Part shown: piece by piece, positions 46,179 through 53,731 of the stretch
Numbering within the stretch: the stretch's first letter is position 1
How the letters are laid out: each line of letters starts with the position of its first letter
From: Cohnella thermotolerans DSM 17683
GTDB lineage: Bacteria > Bacillota > Bacilli > Paenibacillales > Paenibacillaceae
Direction: 5' to 3'
Length of the DNA stretch: 61,167 nucleotides
NCBI RefSeq assembly: GCF_000429825.1
Contig: NZ_AUCP01000040.1
Span: 1-61,167 of the forward strand
Notes under the pieces: generated by a model
Told to the model about the DNA's origin: nothing
What the model saw: only the letters and a program-made list of their open reading frames with translations
The model's database searches: none
Made by a program: the position numbers and the translations under genes

Positions 46179-47722
46179 GAATCGGAATCGACGTAGGCGG
46201 CACGAACACGGACGCCGTACTGATGGACGGAACGGAAGTGCTGGCCTCGTTCAAAACCGCGACGACGCCGGACATTATGACCGGCATGATGAAGGCCGTC
46301 GCCCAAATGGCGGAGGCGTGCGGCGACCGCCGGCCGGCGTGCGTCATGGCGGGGACGACGCATTTCGCCAATGCGCTCGTCGAACGCAAAAGGCTGTCGC
46401 GAACGGCCGTGCTGCGGCTCGGGAAGCCGTACGGCGCGGCAATTCCGCCGTTCGCCGCGTTCCCCGGGGAGCTGGCGGAGGTCGTGCAGGGACCGGTGTT
46501 CCTGCTGTCCGGCGGCCACGAATTCGACGGCCGGGAGATTACGCCGTTCCGGCCGGAAGAGATCGTCATGGCGGCGGAGCGGCTCCAGGAGGAAGGCATC
46601 CGGACGGCGGTCGTCTCCAGCCCGTTCAGCCCGGTCAACGACGAGATGGAGCGCCGGGCGGCCGAGCTCGTTCGCTCCGTTTGTCCGGACATCCGGATCA
46701 CGAAGTCTTCCGAGATCGGCTCGGTCGGCTTGCTCGAGCGGGAGAACGCGGCCATTCTGAACGCGTCGCTGTCGCTGCTGGCCGAGGAGATCGTGGACGC
46801 GCTGCGGAATGCGCTTCGGGAGCTCGGTCTGGACTGCCCGTTCTACTTGACGCAGAACGACGGCACGCTGATGAACGCCGATTACGCGCGCAAATATCCG
46901 GTGCTTACGCTCTCTTCGGGACCGACCAACAGCATGCGCGGCGCCGCTTATTTGTCCGGTCTGAAGGACGCGATCGTCATCGATATCGGCGGCACGACGG
47001 CGGACATCGGCATCTTGTCGGGCGGGTTCCCGCTGACGTCCTCCCGCACGTCCGAAATTGCCGGCGTCCGCACCAACTTCCGCATCCCGGACGTTTATTG
47101 CCTCGGATTGGGCGGCGGGAGCCGCGTGCGCAAGCGGGAGGACGGCGGCTGGGCGATCGGCCCGGACAGCGTCGGCTACCGCATCCGCGAAGAAGCCTGC
47201 GTGTTCGGGGGAAGCGCGTTGACGATGACGGACGCGGCGGCGGCAGCCGGCGTCACGGATGTCGGGGATGCCGCCCGCGTCCCGCTGACGCGGGAAGAGG
47301 CTTCGTCCATTATGGACGAAGCTGCCCGGATGCTCGACGCGATCGTCGACCGGATGAAGCCCGGCAAGGAGCCGCTGCCGGTCGTTGCGGTCGGCGGAGG
47401 CTCGGTGCTGCTCGCGAAGCCGCTGCCGTCGGCCTCGCGGGTCGTTAAAGCCGAGCATTACGCGGTGGCGAACGCCATCGGGGCGGCGATCGCCCAGGTC
47501 GGCGGCGAGATCGACCGGATTTTCTCGCTGGAAGGAAGGAACCGGGAAGACGTGCTGGCTGAAGCGAAGCAACTGGCCGTAAACCGGGCGGTCGACGCGG
47601 GCGCCGCGCCCGAGACGGTCGAGATCGTATCGCTGCACGAGGTGCCGCTCTCTTATTTGCCGGGCAGCGCTTCGCGCATTCGGGTCAAAGCCGTCGGCCA
47701 ATTGAAGGGAGCGAATGCGTAA
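46175..47722 (+). CDS. Second hydantoinase/oxoprolinase A-type protein, short form
   Basis: A 515-residue HyuA homologue with both ATPase phosphate motifs (DVGGTNTDAVLMDG at 6-19 and IDIGGTTADIGILSGG near 270) and the late VVAVGGGSVLL, but without the C-terminal domain found in the 685-residue HyuA upstream. It starts at GTG in a GTGA overlap with hyuB and ends directly against the second DUF917 start. HyuA-like proteins of this size are commonly paired with DUF917 genes, so it probably works with its right-hand neighbour rather than with HyuB. That pairing is inference. Confidence 0.9.
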   Translation: MRIGIDVGGTNTDAVLMDGTEVLASFKTATTPDIMTGMMKAVAQMAEACGDRRPACVMAGTTHFANALVERKRLSRTAVLRLGKPYGAAIPPFAAFPGELAEVVQGPVFLLSGGHEFDGREITPFRPEEIVMAAERLQEEGIRTAVVSSPFSPVNDEMERRAAELVRSVCPDIRITKSSEIGSVGLLERENAAILNASLSLLAEEIVDALRNALRELGLDCPFYLTQNDGTLMNADYARKYPVLTLSSGPTNSMRGAAYLSGLKDAIVIDIGGTTADIGILSGGFPLTSSRTSEIAGVRTNFRIPDVYCLGLGGGSRVRKREDGGWAIGPDSVGYRIREEACVFGGSALTMTDAAAAAGVTDVGDAARVPLTREEASSIMDEAARMLDAIVDRMKPGKEPLPVVAVGGGSVLLAKPLPSASRVVKAEHYAVANAIGAAIAQVGGEIDRIFSLEGRNREDVLAEAKQLAVNRAVDAGAAPETVEIVSLHEVPLSYLPGSASRIRVKAVGQLKGANA

Positions 47723-48802
47723 ATGGCATGGAAATTGACCGAAGACCACGTCCGTTCCATCGCGATCGGCGCCGGCGTGCTCGGCACGGGCGGCGGCGGC
47801 GATACGTATTTGGGGGAGCTGCAGCTCATTCGCCTGTTGAGGCAGGGCAAAACGGTGGAAGTCGTCTCCGTCTCCGAGCTGGATGACGAAGCCGAAGGGT
47901 GCGCCGTCGGCGGCATGGGCGCCCCGACCGTCAGCATCGAGAAGCTGCCGGCCGGCGACGAGATGTGGCGGTCGGTGCAAGCGCTCGAGCGGCATCTGAA
48001 CACGCGCTTCTCGTTCCTGGTCGTCGCCGAGATCGGCGGCGGCAACGCCCTCAATCCGCTCATTGCGGCGGCGTATTCCGGCGTGCCGGTCGTGGACGCC
48101 GACCCGATGGGCCGCGCGTTCCCCGAGCTGCAGATGGACACCTTCATGATCGGAGGCGTCAGCCCTTCGCCGTTCGCGCTGGCGGACGGCGAAGGGAACA
48201 GCGTCATTTTCAACGTGAACGACGCGCTGACCGGGGAGAAGCTGGGGCGGGCGCTGACCGTCGCCATGGGCGGAAGCGCCGCTCTTGCGATGCCTTACGT
48301 CAAAGGGAAGGACGTCCGGGCGCACGCGATTCACGGCTCGATTACGCTTTGCCGCCAGATCGGCGACGCCGTCCGGGCCGCGCTTCGCGATAAAACGGAC
48401 ATTTCCGAGGCGATTGCGTCTGTCGTGCCCGCGCGTCCGCTTTTCACAGGCAAAGTGACGGATGTGGAAGTGCGGACGACGGGCGGCTTCTCCCGCGGCT
48501 TCGTGGCGCTGGAAGGGCTTGACGCTTGTGCGGGCCGAGAGCTTCGCATCGACATCCAGAACGAGTATCTGGTCGCTTGGGAAGGAGACCAACCGATCGC
48601 CACCGTGCCGGATCTGATCTGCGTCCTGGACCAGGAGAGCGGCATGGCGGTCGGCACGGAATCGCTCAAGTACAACATGCGGATGCGCGTGCTCGGCATT
48701 CCGGCTTCCGAGAAGCTGCGAACCAACCGGGCGCTTACGGTCGTCGGTCCCCGCCAATTCGGGTACGACCTCGACTTCGTCCCGCTGCAGCGCTTGCGCT
48801 AG
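47723..48802 (+). CDS. DUF917 family protein, copy 2
   Basis: A 359-residue DUF917 protein: AIGAGVLGTGGGGDTYLGEL (residues 14-33), VVAEIGGGNALNPLIAAAYS, VVDADPMGRAFPELQMDTF and a C-terminal S-Me-THD-like part ending LDFVPLQRL. It begins at the base after the preceding stop, so translation is coupled. The residues differ from copy 1 over most of the length, arguing for distinct substrates or roles rather than a recent duplication. Last gene of the operon. Confidence 0.9.
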   Translation: MAWKLTEDHVRSIAIGAGVLGTGGGGDTYLGELQLIRLLRQGKTVEVVSVSELDDEAEGCAVGGMGAPTVSIEKLPAGDEMWRSVQALERHLNTRFSFLVVAEIGGGNALNPLIAAAYSGVPVVDADPMGRAFPELQMDTFMIGGVSPSPFALADGEGNSVIFNVNDALTGEKLGRALTVAMGGSAALAMPYVKGKDVRAHAIHGSITLCRQIGDAVRAALRDKTDISEAIASVVPARPLFTGKVTDVEVRTTGGFSRGFVALEGLDACAGRELRIDIQNEYLVAWEGDQPIATVPDLICVLDQESGMAVGTESLKYNMRMRVLGIPASEKLRTNRALTVVGPRQFGYDLDFVPLQRLR

Positions 48803-48820
48803 AAGCCGCAGATGCGGCAA

Positions 48821-48894
48821 GAAGCCTCCGGAGATCGCCGCTCGGCGTTCCGGAGGCTTCATTGCTCATTCGGGACCCTTCGCTTCCGAATGAG
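48821..48894 (+). terminator. Two consecutive hairpins ending the operon
   Basis: GAAGCCTCCGGA pairs with TCCGGAGGCTTC (48821-48860), and CTCATTCGG with CCGAATGAG (48865-48894). Neither has a long T-run; with the REP copy at 48909 they make three hairpins in a row between convergent genes. Confidence 0.6.
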
Positions 48895-48908
48895 CTTAAA
48901 CAAAGCTT

Positions 48909-48935
48909 CTTCGTCGTCCGAAGACGCCGAAGGCG
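48909..48935. repeat. REP-like hairpin element, copy B
   Basis: The same 27-base unit as at 33777, followed by GTTTTTG, so with its T-run it could also terminate transcription from the Hyu operon. Lies between convergent genes. Confidence 0.85.
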
Positions 48936-48957
48936 TTTTTGCCCGTCCCGCGCGTGA

Positions 48958-49299
48958 TCAGACCGGAACGGTCTGTCCCTTGCGTTCGAGCATCCGCTGT
49001 TTGATCTGCTGCTGCTTGCGTTTGGATACGGGAATCCGCTTCGACCCGGCGGACCGGTCCCCGAAGTAAAGGTTGTCGTCGGAGATGTCCGTTATTTTGT
49101 CTACGTTGACGTAGCAATCGGAGGATACCCGGAAAAACGACGGGTCCTTCAACAACTGGTTACGCTGCTCGACGGACATTCTCTTTTTAATGTTGTAATT
49201 TCGTCCGTGGAAGCTGATCAACCCATGCGTGCCGACCTTGAAAAAGAGCGTATCCTTGCGCGGCTCGAAATTTTCGTAATCGTTCACGGCTACGTCCAT
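48958..49299 (-). CDS. Stand-alone LytTR DNA-binding protein
   Basis: A 113-residue protein made almost wholly of a LytTR domain: TLFFKVGTHGLISFHGRNYN, then SFFRVSSDCYVNVDKITDIS and the final IPVSKRKQQQIKQRML recognition part. No receiver or membrane part is attached, unlike LytR/AgrA proteins. LytTR proteins bind direct repeats upstream of target promoters. It has a good promoter with a cre-like site. Targets are not evident from the neighbourhood. Confidence 0.85.
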   Translation of the reverse strand: MDVAVNDYENFEPRKDTLFFKVGTHGLISFHGRNYNIKKRMSVEQRNQLLKDPSFFRVSSDCYVNVDKITDISDDNLYFGDRSAGSKRIPVSKRKQQQIKQRMLERKGQTVPV

Positions 49300-49325
49300 C
49301 TTCCCAAACCCCCATTCAGTGTGCT

Positions 49326-49366
49326 TGGTAGCGCTTACATTATATCATATTCCGCGCTTTTGTTAA
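49326..49366 (-). promoter_or_regulatory. Promoter of the LytTR gene with a cre-like (CcpA) site
   Basis: Read leftwards, TTAACA (49366-49361) and TATAAT (49344-49339) are spaced 16. Immediately downstream, TGTAAGCGCTACCA (49339-49326) matches the Bacillus cre pattern TGWAANCGNTNWCA in all but one position, across the expected transcription start. Confidence 0.6.
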
Positions 49367-49387
49367 GCCCAATTTTGTCGTTTTTCT

Positions 49388-49613
49388 TACCGGGACGGAG
49401 GCTGGACGGTTCGCCAGGTCGTGCATCATGTGGCGGACAGCCACATGAACAGCTTTACGCGCTTCAAGCTTGCGCTGACCGAAGACAACCCGACAATCAA
49501 GCCGTACGAGGAAGCGCTGCACCCGCGGTGAACCGCGCCCTCGGCCAATATTCCTGCACGGGAGACACCATGTCGCCCATATTACGACGCTGCGCGACCG
49601 GATGGGCTTGTAA
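49388..49613 (+). pseudogene. Decayed DinB/YfiT-like (bacillithiol transferase) gene
   Basis: From 49388 one frame reads [20 protein letters not shown], then [20 protein letters not shown] and stops at 49531. This is the conserved N-terminal third of YfiT/BstA. The family's C-terminus appears at 49551-49613 in a shifted frame, FLHGRHHVAHITTLRDRMGL. Between them about 70 residues are missing, the first 30 residues and start are absent, and one G is lost near 49556 (TCCTGCACGG for TCCTGGCACGG). All metal histidine segments except the deleted part can still be recognised. Clearly non-functional. Confidence 0.85.
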
Positions 49614-49754
49614 GCTGGTATCTCCGGTGTTCTTGACGGACCGAACCATCCACGTGCCGGACGCCGCCGACGGGCATGATTGAACGAAAGAAGAATCCGA
49701 AGATGAAAATATGTGCACAATCCTCGTCGGAAAATGTGACGTAATTTAACGCCT

Positions 49755-50792
49755 TTACGCGATCGAAACGTCGATTGCGGCCATTCGGCGATCGAACTCG
49801 GCGCGGAGAACGTCCTTCTCGCCGCTGTCGAGAAAGCTGTAGTCGATGGCGTTCGCCATCAGCCGGGCGATCTCCGGCACGGTGAAGCCCAGCCGCTCGG
49901 CCAGCGACCGGCATTCCCGGGTCATGCTCGTGCCCGACACTGTCGGATTGTCCGTGTTGATCGTAACGGCGATGCCGCGCTCGATATAGTCCCGGATCGG
50001 GTAGTCGTGCCATCCGGATACGGCCTTCGTCTGCACGTTGCTCGTCGGACACAGCTCCAGCGGGATGCGGCGATCCTTCAGCAGTTCCAGCACCCGCGGG
50101 TTTTCCCGCGACCGCACGCCATGGCCGATTCGGACTGCCCCCAATCCTTCGACCGCCTCCGCGACGTTGTCCGGACCGCCCGCTTCGCCGGCGTGAATCG
50201 TCCGCGGGAGGCGGTATTCCCGCGCCAGCGCGAACACGTCCCGGAACTTCGCCGGCGGATGCCCCGCCTCGTCTCCGGCCAGATCGACCGCGACAAGCCC
50301 GCGGCCGTAATGGCGCGCCGCCGCTTCCACGACTTCCAGGTTCGTCCGGGCGGAATGGTGCCTCATGCAGATCGCAATCGCCCGCGCTCTGACCCCGAAC
50401 GCTTCCTCGCCTTTGCGCAGGCCGCGGAGGACGGCTTCGATCGCCCGGTCTGCGGACAATCCCCGTTCGACGTGAAGCAGCGGGGCGAATCGAACCTCGA
50501 TATAAATGCAGTTGTCCGCCGCCGCCCGTTCCACCGTCTCGTAAGCGCAACGCTCAAGCGAAGCTTCGGTCTGGAGGAAGGGAAGCACGAAGCCGAATTT
50601 ATCCAAGTATTCGACCAGGCTGTTGCAGCCTTCGTCGACTTTCATATACCGCAACAGGCCTTCCGGGTCCGAGGACGGCAGCGGAACGCCCTCCGCCTTC
50701 GCCCAATCGAGCACGGTCTCCGGCTTCACGCAGCCGTCCAGATGCAAATGCAAATCCACTTTCGGCAAACGCCCGAATACATCCGTGTCCAC
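49755..50792 (-). CDS. add: Adenosine deaminase
   Basis: A 345-residue (beta/alpha)8 zinc enzyme converting adenosine to inosine. Metal motif KVDLHLHLDG (His15, His17), catalytic Glu in TIHAGEAGGPDN, HGVRSRENPRVLELL and the final Asp pair in TINTDNPTVSGTSM are all present. I place the start at GTG 50792, behind GGAAGGAGGAG, because upstream in-frame sequence overlaps the DUF1992 gene. It is four bases downstream of that gene and opposite a nucleoside hydrolase and nucleoside importer, which fits purine salvage. Confidence 0.93.
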   Translation of the reverse strand: MDTDVFGRLPKVDLHLHLDGCVKPETVLDWAKAEGVPLPSSDPEGLLRYMKVDEGCNSLVEYLDKFGFVLPFLQTEASLERCAYETVERAAADNCIYIEVRFAPLLHVERGLSADRAIEAVLRGLRKGEEAFGVRARAIAICMRHHSARTNLEVVEAAARHYGRGLVAVDLAGDEAGHPPAKFRDVFALAREYRLPRTIHAGEAGGPDNVAEAVEGLGAVRIGHGVRSRENPRVLELLKDRRIPLELCPTSNVQTKAVSGWHDYPIRDYIERGIAVTINTDNPTVSGTSMTRECRSLAERLGFTVPEIARLMANAIDYSFLDSGEKDVLRAEFDRRMAAIDVSIA

Positions 50793-50796
50793 GTTC

Positions 50797-51204
50797 TTAC
50801 TCCTCCTTCCGGTTTCCCGTTCCTGACTCCCCGCCGAACAGCTTCTGCTCCAACTGCCCGCGGTATTGCTCGTAGGCGCCGATCGACGACCAGCCCCGCT
50901 GCTCCGCCATGGCACGGTACTGCAGCCGGGTCGCCGTAAGCTTCTCCTTCAGCCGCCCCCGTTCGCCTTCGTCCCGGCAGCAGCGGAGCAGATCCTCCAG
51001 CGTGACCATCTCCTTGCGAAGCTGGAGCTCGGGCGGCAGCGCTCCGGCGTTCTTGAGCAGCCGGTAACCGACCCGAAGCTCGTCGGGCACCCCTTCCAAT
51101 TCGTCCGGAGGCAGCGGCTTCCCCTTGCCCGGCAAATCGTTGAATTCGCCTTTCGCCTGCGCTTCGCGAATTTTCTCGTCCGCGATGGAAGCGAACCAGT
51201 CCAT
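50797..51204 (-). CDS. DUF1992 (DnaJ-homologue C28-like) protein
   Basis: A 135-residue protein of the DUF1992 family: MDWFASIADEKIREAQAKGE, FNDLPGKGKPLPPDE and LRVGYRLLKNAGALPPELQL are the conserved blocks (IREA..KGEF..L.G.GKPL). The function is unknown; the family has been linked to DnaJ-type proteins by name only. The C-terminal third is a charged helix. It is first in a leftward pair with add. Confidence 0.88.
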   Translation of the reverse strand: MDWFASIADEKIREAQAKGEFNDLPGKGKPLPPDELEGVPDELRVGYRLLKNAGALPPELQLRKEMVTLEDLLRCCRDEGERGRLKEKLTATRLQYRAMAEQRGWSSIGAYEQYRGQLEQKLFGGESGTGNRKEE

Positions 51205-51319
51205 GCCGCATCGGCTCCTTTCCTGCTAATGTTATATCGATTGTAGCATGCCCCCGCCGCGGGGAGAAGTACCGATTTGATGGGTATGTCACATTTTATT
51301 ACACGAAAAAAAATATAAA

Positions 51320-51348
51320 TTGATTTTTTTTCATAAAAAATAGATAAT
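51320..51348 (+). promoter_or_regulatory. Probable promoter of the nucleoside hydrolase-nup operon
   Basis: TTGATT (51320) and GATAAT (51343) are spaced 17, in an AT-rich island (51285-51395). The leader to the TTG start is about 100 bases; ATTTG/CAAAT at 51351-51370 is a small dyad. No purine riboswitch core was recognised. Confidence 0.5.
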
Positions 51349-51453
51349 AGATTTGCACAAGTAAACAAATGTGAAAATGTGTTTTGAAAAATGTACGAGT
51401 ATAGCGACGAACTACGTAATCTAGATGTCAGCTTACTCCCAGGAGGTCGACCC

Positions 51454-52383
51454 TTGAACGTTTACTTCAACCACGATGGCGGAGGGGACGACTTTATCGC
51501 TCTTCTTCTGTTGCTTCAAATGCCGGACGTCCGGCTCACCGGAGTGTCCGTCATCGGAGCCGACGGCTACTTGGAGCCGTCCTTCGACGCCAGCCGCAAA
51601 ATCATCGACCGCTTCGGCCATTCGCCCGTCGAAGTGGCCAAATCCGACTCGCGCGGCAAAAATCCGTTCCCGAAGGAATGGCGGCTGCACAGCTTTTATG
51701 TGGACGCGTTTCCGATTCTGAACGAATCGGGGAAGATGGAAGCGCCGGTGTCGGAGCTGCCCGCTCATCTGCATCTGATCGAGAAAGTCCGGGCGGCCGA
51801 AGGCAGCACGACGCTCGTGTTCACCGGACCGCTCACCGATCTGGCAAGGGCCCTGGACGCGGCGCCGGACATCGAGTCCCGGATCGACCGGCTTGTCTGG
51901 ATGGGCGGAACGTTCCTGCCGAGAGGGAACGTCATGGAACCGGAGCACGACGGGACGGCGGAATGGAACGCTTTCTGGGATCCGGACGCGGTTGCGCGCG
52001 TCTGGCGGAGCGGCCTTTGCATCGACATGGTCGCCCTGGAGAGCACGAACCGGGTTCCGCTGACGCTGGAAATCCGCCAGGCGTGGGCCGAACTGCGGCG
52101 ATACGAAGCGATCGATTTCGTCGGCCAGTGCTACGCGCTCGTGCCGCCGCTCGTTTTTTTCGAGACGAACTCAACGTATTATCTGTGGGACGTTCTCACC
52201 GCCGCATATGTCGGTAATCCCGGCCTCGTGAAGGTCAGGACGGTCAACAGCGTCGTATATACGGACGGCGTCCGCCAGGGAAGAACCGCGGAGTCTCCGG
52301 ACGGCAGGCCCGTCAACCTGATTTACGACGTCGACCGGGAAGGATTTTTCTCGTACATGACCGAATTGATGAAGCGGGCGTAA
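51454..52383 (+). CDS. Nucleoside hydrolase (IUNH family)
   Basis: A 309-residue nucleoside N-ribohydrolase. The calcium site motif near the N-terminus is NHDGGGDDFIALLLLLQ, a variant of the usual DxDxGxDD; LVFTGPLTDLARAL, WMGGTFLPRGNV and EWNAFWDPDA are further family segments. It splits nucleosides to base plus ribose. I use TTG 51454 six bases after AGGAGG; the ATG at 51391 has no ribosome binding site. It is followed by the nucleoside importer genes. The missing first Asp of the motif (Asn-His instead) marks a divergent subgroup. Confidence 0.88.
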   Translation: MNVYFNHDGGGDDFIALLLLLQMPDVRLTGVSVIGADGYLEPSFDASRKIIDRFGHSPVEVAKSDSRGKNPFPKEWRLHSFYVDAFPILNESGKMEAPVSELPAHLHLIEKVRAAEGSTTLVFTGPLTDLARALDAAPDIESRIDRLVWMGGTFLPRGNVMEPEHDGTAEWNAFWDPDAVARVWRSGLCIDMVALESTNRVPLTLEIRQAWAELRRYEAIDFVGQCYALVPPLVFFETNSTYYLWDVLTAAYVGNPGLVKVRTVNSVVYTDGVRQGRTAESPDGRPVNLIYDVDREGFFSYMTELMKRA

Positions 52384-52521
52384 GTTTGGGGGGCCGAACT
52401 TTCGAAGATCCGCCTCGAAAAACAAAGCAAGGCATTACGCGCAACCCGCCCCCCTATCGACAGGAGGAGCAAGCGTAAGCGCACCAAATAAAAAAACATA
52501 TTGTGGGGAGAGGATCGGGGA

Positions 52522-53637
52522 ATGAAGAAAGCAGGAATGAAGTCCGCAAGTCTCGTACTGACGCTGATCGTGTCGCTCGTGCTGATATTGTCCGCCTGCG
52601 GCAAGAGCGGCGGCAACAACGGAGCGGCCAGTCCGTCGGCAGGCTCTTCCGCCAGCGAATCGCCCGGCGCTTCGCCAAGCGAGTCCGCAAGCGCGTCGCC
52701 GAGCGCGGCTCCGGTGGACGGCAAAGGCAAGAAGATCGGCATGGTCACCGACGTTGGCGGCGTCAACGACAAGTCGTTCAACCAGCAAGCCTGGGAAGCG
52801 CTCCAGAGAATCGGCAAAGATACGGGCGCCGAAGTGAAATATCTGGAGAGCAAGAAGGATGCGGACTATGAGACAAACCTGAACCAATTCGTCAAAGGCG
52901 GCTACGATCTGACGTGGGGCATCGGCTTCCTGTTCCAGGACGCCGCCAAGAAAATCGCCGACCAGAACCCGAACGCCAAGCTGGCCGTCATCGATACGAC
53001 GGTGGACGCTCCGAACGTAGAGTCCGTTACGTTCAAGGAAAATGAAGGCTCCTTCCTCGTGGGCGTCGTCGCCGGTCTGACGACGAAGACGAACAAGATC
53101 GGCTTCGTGGGCGGCATGCAGCTTCCGGTGATCAAAAAATTCGAAGCCGGCTTCAAGGCGGGCGTCGCGGCCGTCAATCCGAACGCGACCGTAACGGCCA
53201 ACTACGTCGGCGACTTCAGCAAGCCGGACCTCGGCAAGCTGGCGGCGGCGACGCTGTACGACGCGGGCAACGACATTATTTTCCACGCGGCCGGCGGCAG
53301 CGGCAACGGCGTATTCAACGAAGCGAAGGACCGTCTGAAAGCGGGCAACCAAGTTTGGGTTATCGGCGTCGACAAAGACCAAGCGATCGAGTTCGGCGAC
53401 GATGTGACGCTCACTTCCATGATGAAGAAAGTCGACCAAGCGGTTTACACGGTCACGCAAGATCTGCTGAACGGCAAATTCCAAGGCGGTCTGACAAACG
53501 CGAAGGAGCTCGGCCTGGCGGAAGGCGGCGTAGGTCTGCCGGAGAAGAACCCGAACGTGCCGCAAGACGTGCTGGACAAAGTCGAAGAGTACAAACAAAA
53601 GATCATCAGCGGAGAAATCAAGGTTCCGACAGAATAA
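52522..53637 (+). CDS. nupN: BMP family nucleoside-binding lipoprotein
   Basis: A 371-residue lipoprotein: signal with lipobox LSAC (Cys26), a long Ser/Ala/Pro tether (30-70) and a PnrA/BMP fold with KIGMVTDVGGVNDKSFNQQA, GIGFLFQDAAKKIADQNPNA, GSFLVGVVAGLTTKTNKIGF and HAAGGSGNGVF. The family binds purine nucleosides. The gene begins 138 bases after the nucleoside hydrolase and is followed by the ATPase and two permeases in NupNOPQ order. Confidence 0.9.
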   Translation: MKKAGMKSASLVLTLIVSLVLILSACGKSGGNNGAASPSAGSSASESPGASPSESASASPSAAPVDGKGKKIGMVTDVGGVNDKSFNQQAWEALQRIGKDTGAEVKYLESKKDADYETNLNQFVKGGYDLTWGIGFLFQDAAKKIADQNPNAKLAVIDTTVDAPNVESVTFKENEGSFLVGVVAGLTTKTNKIGFVGGMQLPVIKKFEAGFKAGVAAVNPNATVTANYVGDFSKPDLGKLAAATLYDAGNDIIFHAAGGSGNGVFNEAKDRLKAGNQVWVIGVDKDQAIEFGDDVTLTSMMKKVDQAVYTVTQDLLNGKFQGGLTNAKELGLAEGGVGLPEKNPNVPQDVLDKVEEYKQKIISGEIKVPTE

Positions 53638-53731
53638 GCTGCAGCCGATTTTCACGCAAGGGCAAGGCGGCTCTCCGTCTTGTCCTTCTTCCTTTTCGCT
53701 GCCTTCATTCGGACAAAGGAGATGGCTTACC

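Noticed and set aside
46151..48862. 903-codon open frame on the minus strand opposite the second HyuA and DUF917
   Set aside because: Same antisense pattern as above; the plus-strand genes have clear domains and coupled starts.
51349..51453. Possible purine riboswitch in the leader of the nucleoside hydrolase gene
   Set aside because: The conserved purine aptamer loops and three-way junction could not be found by eye, and no terminator or anti-terminator hairpin is visible.
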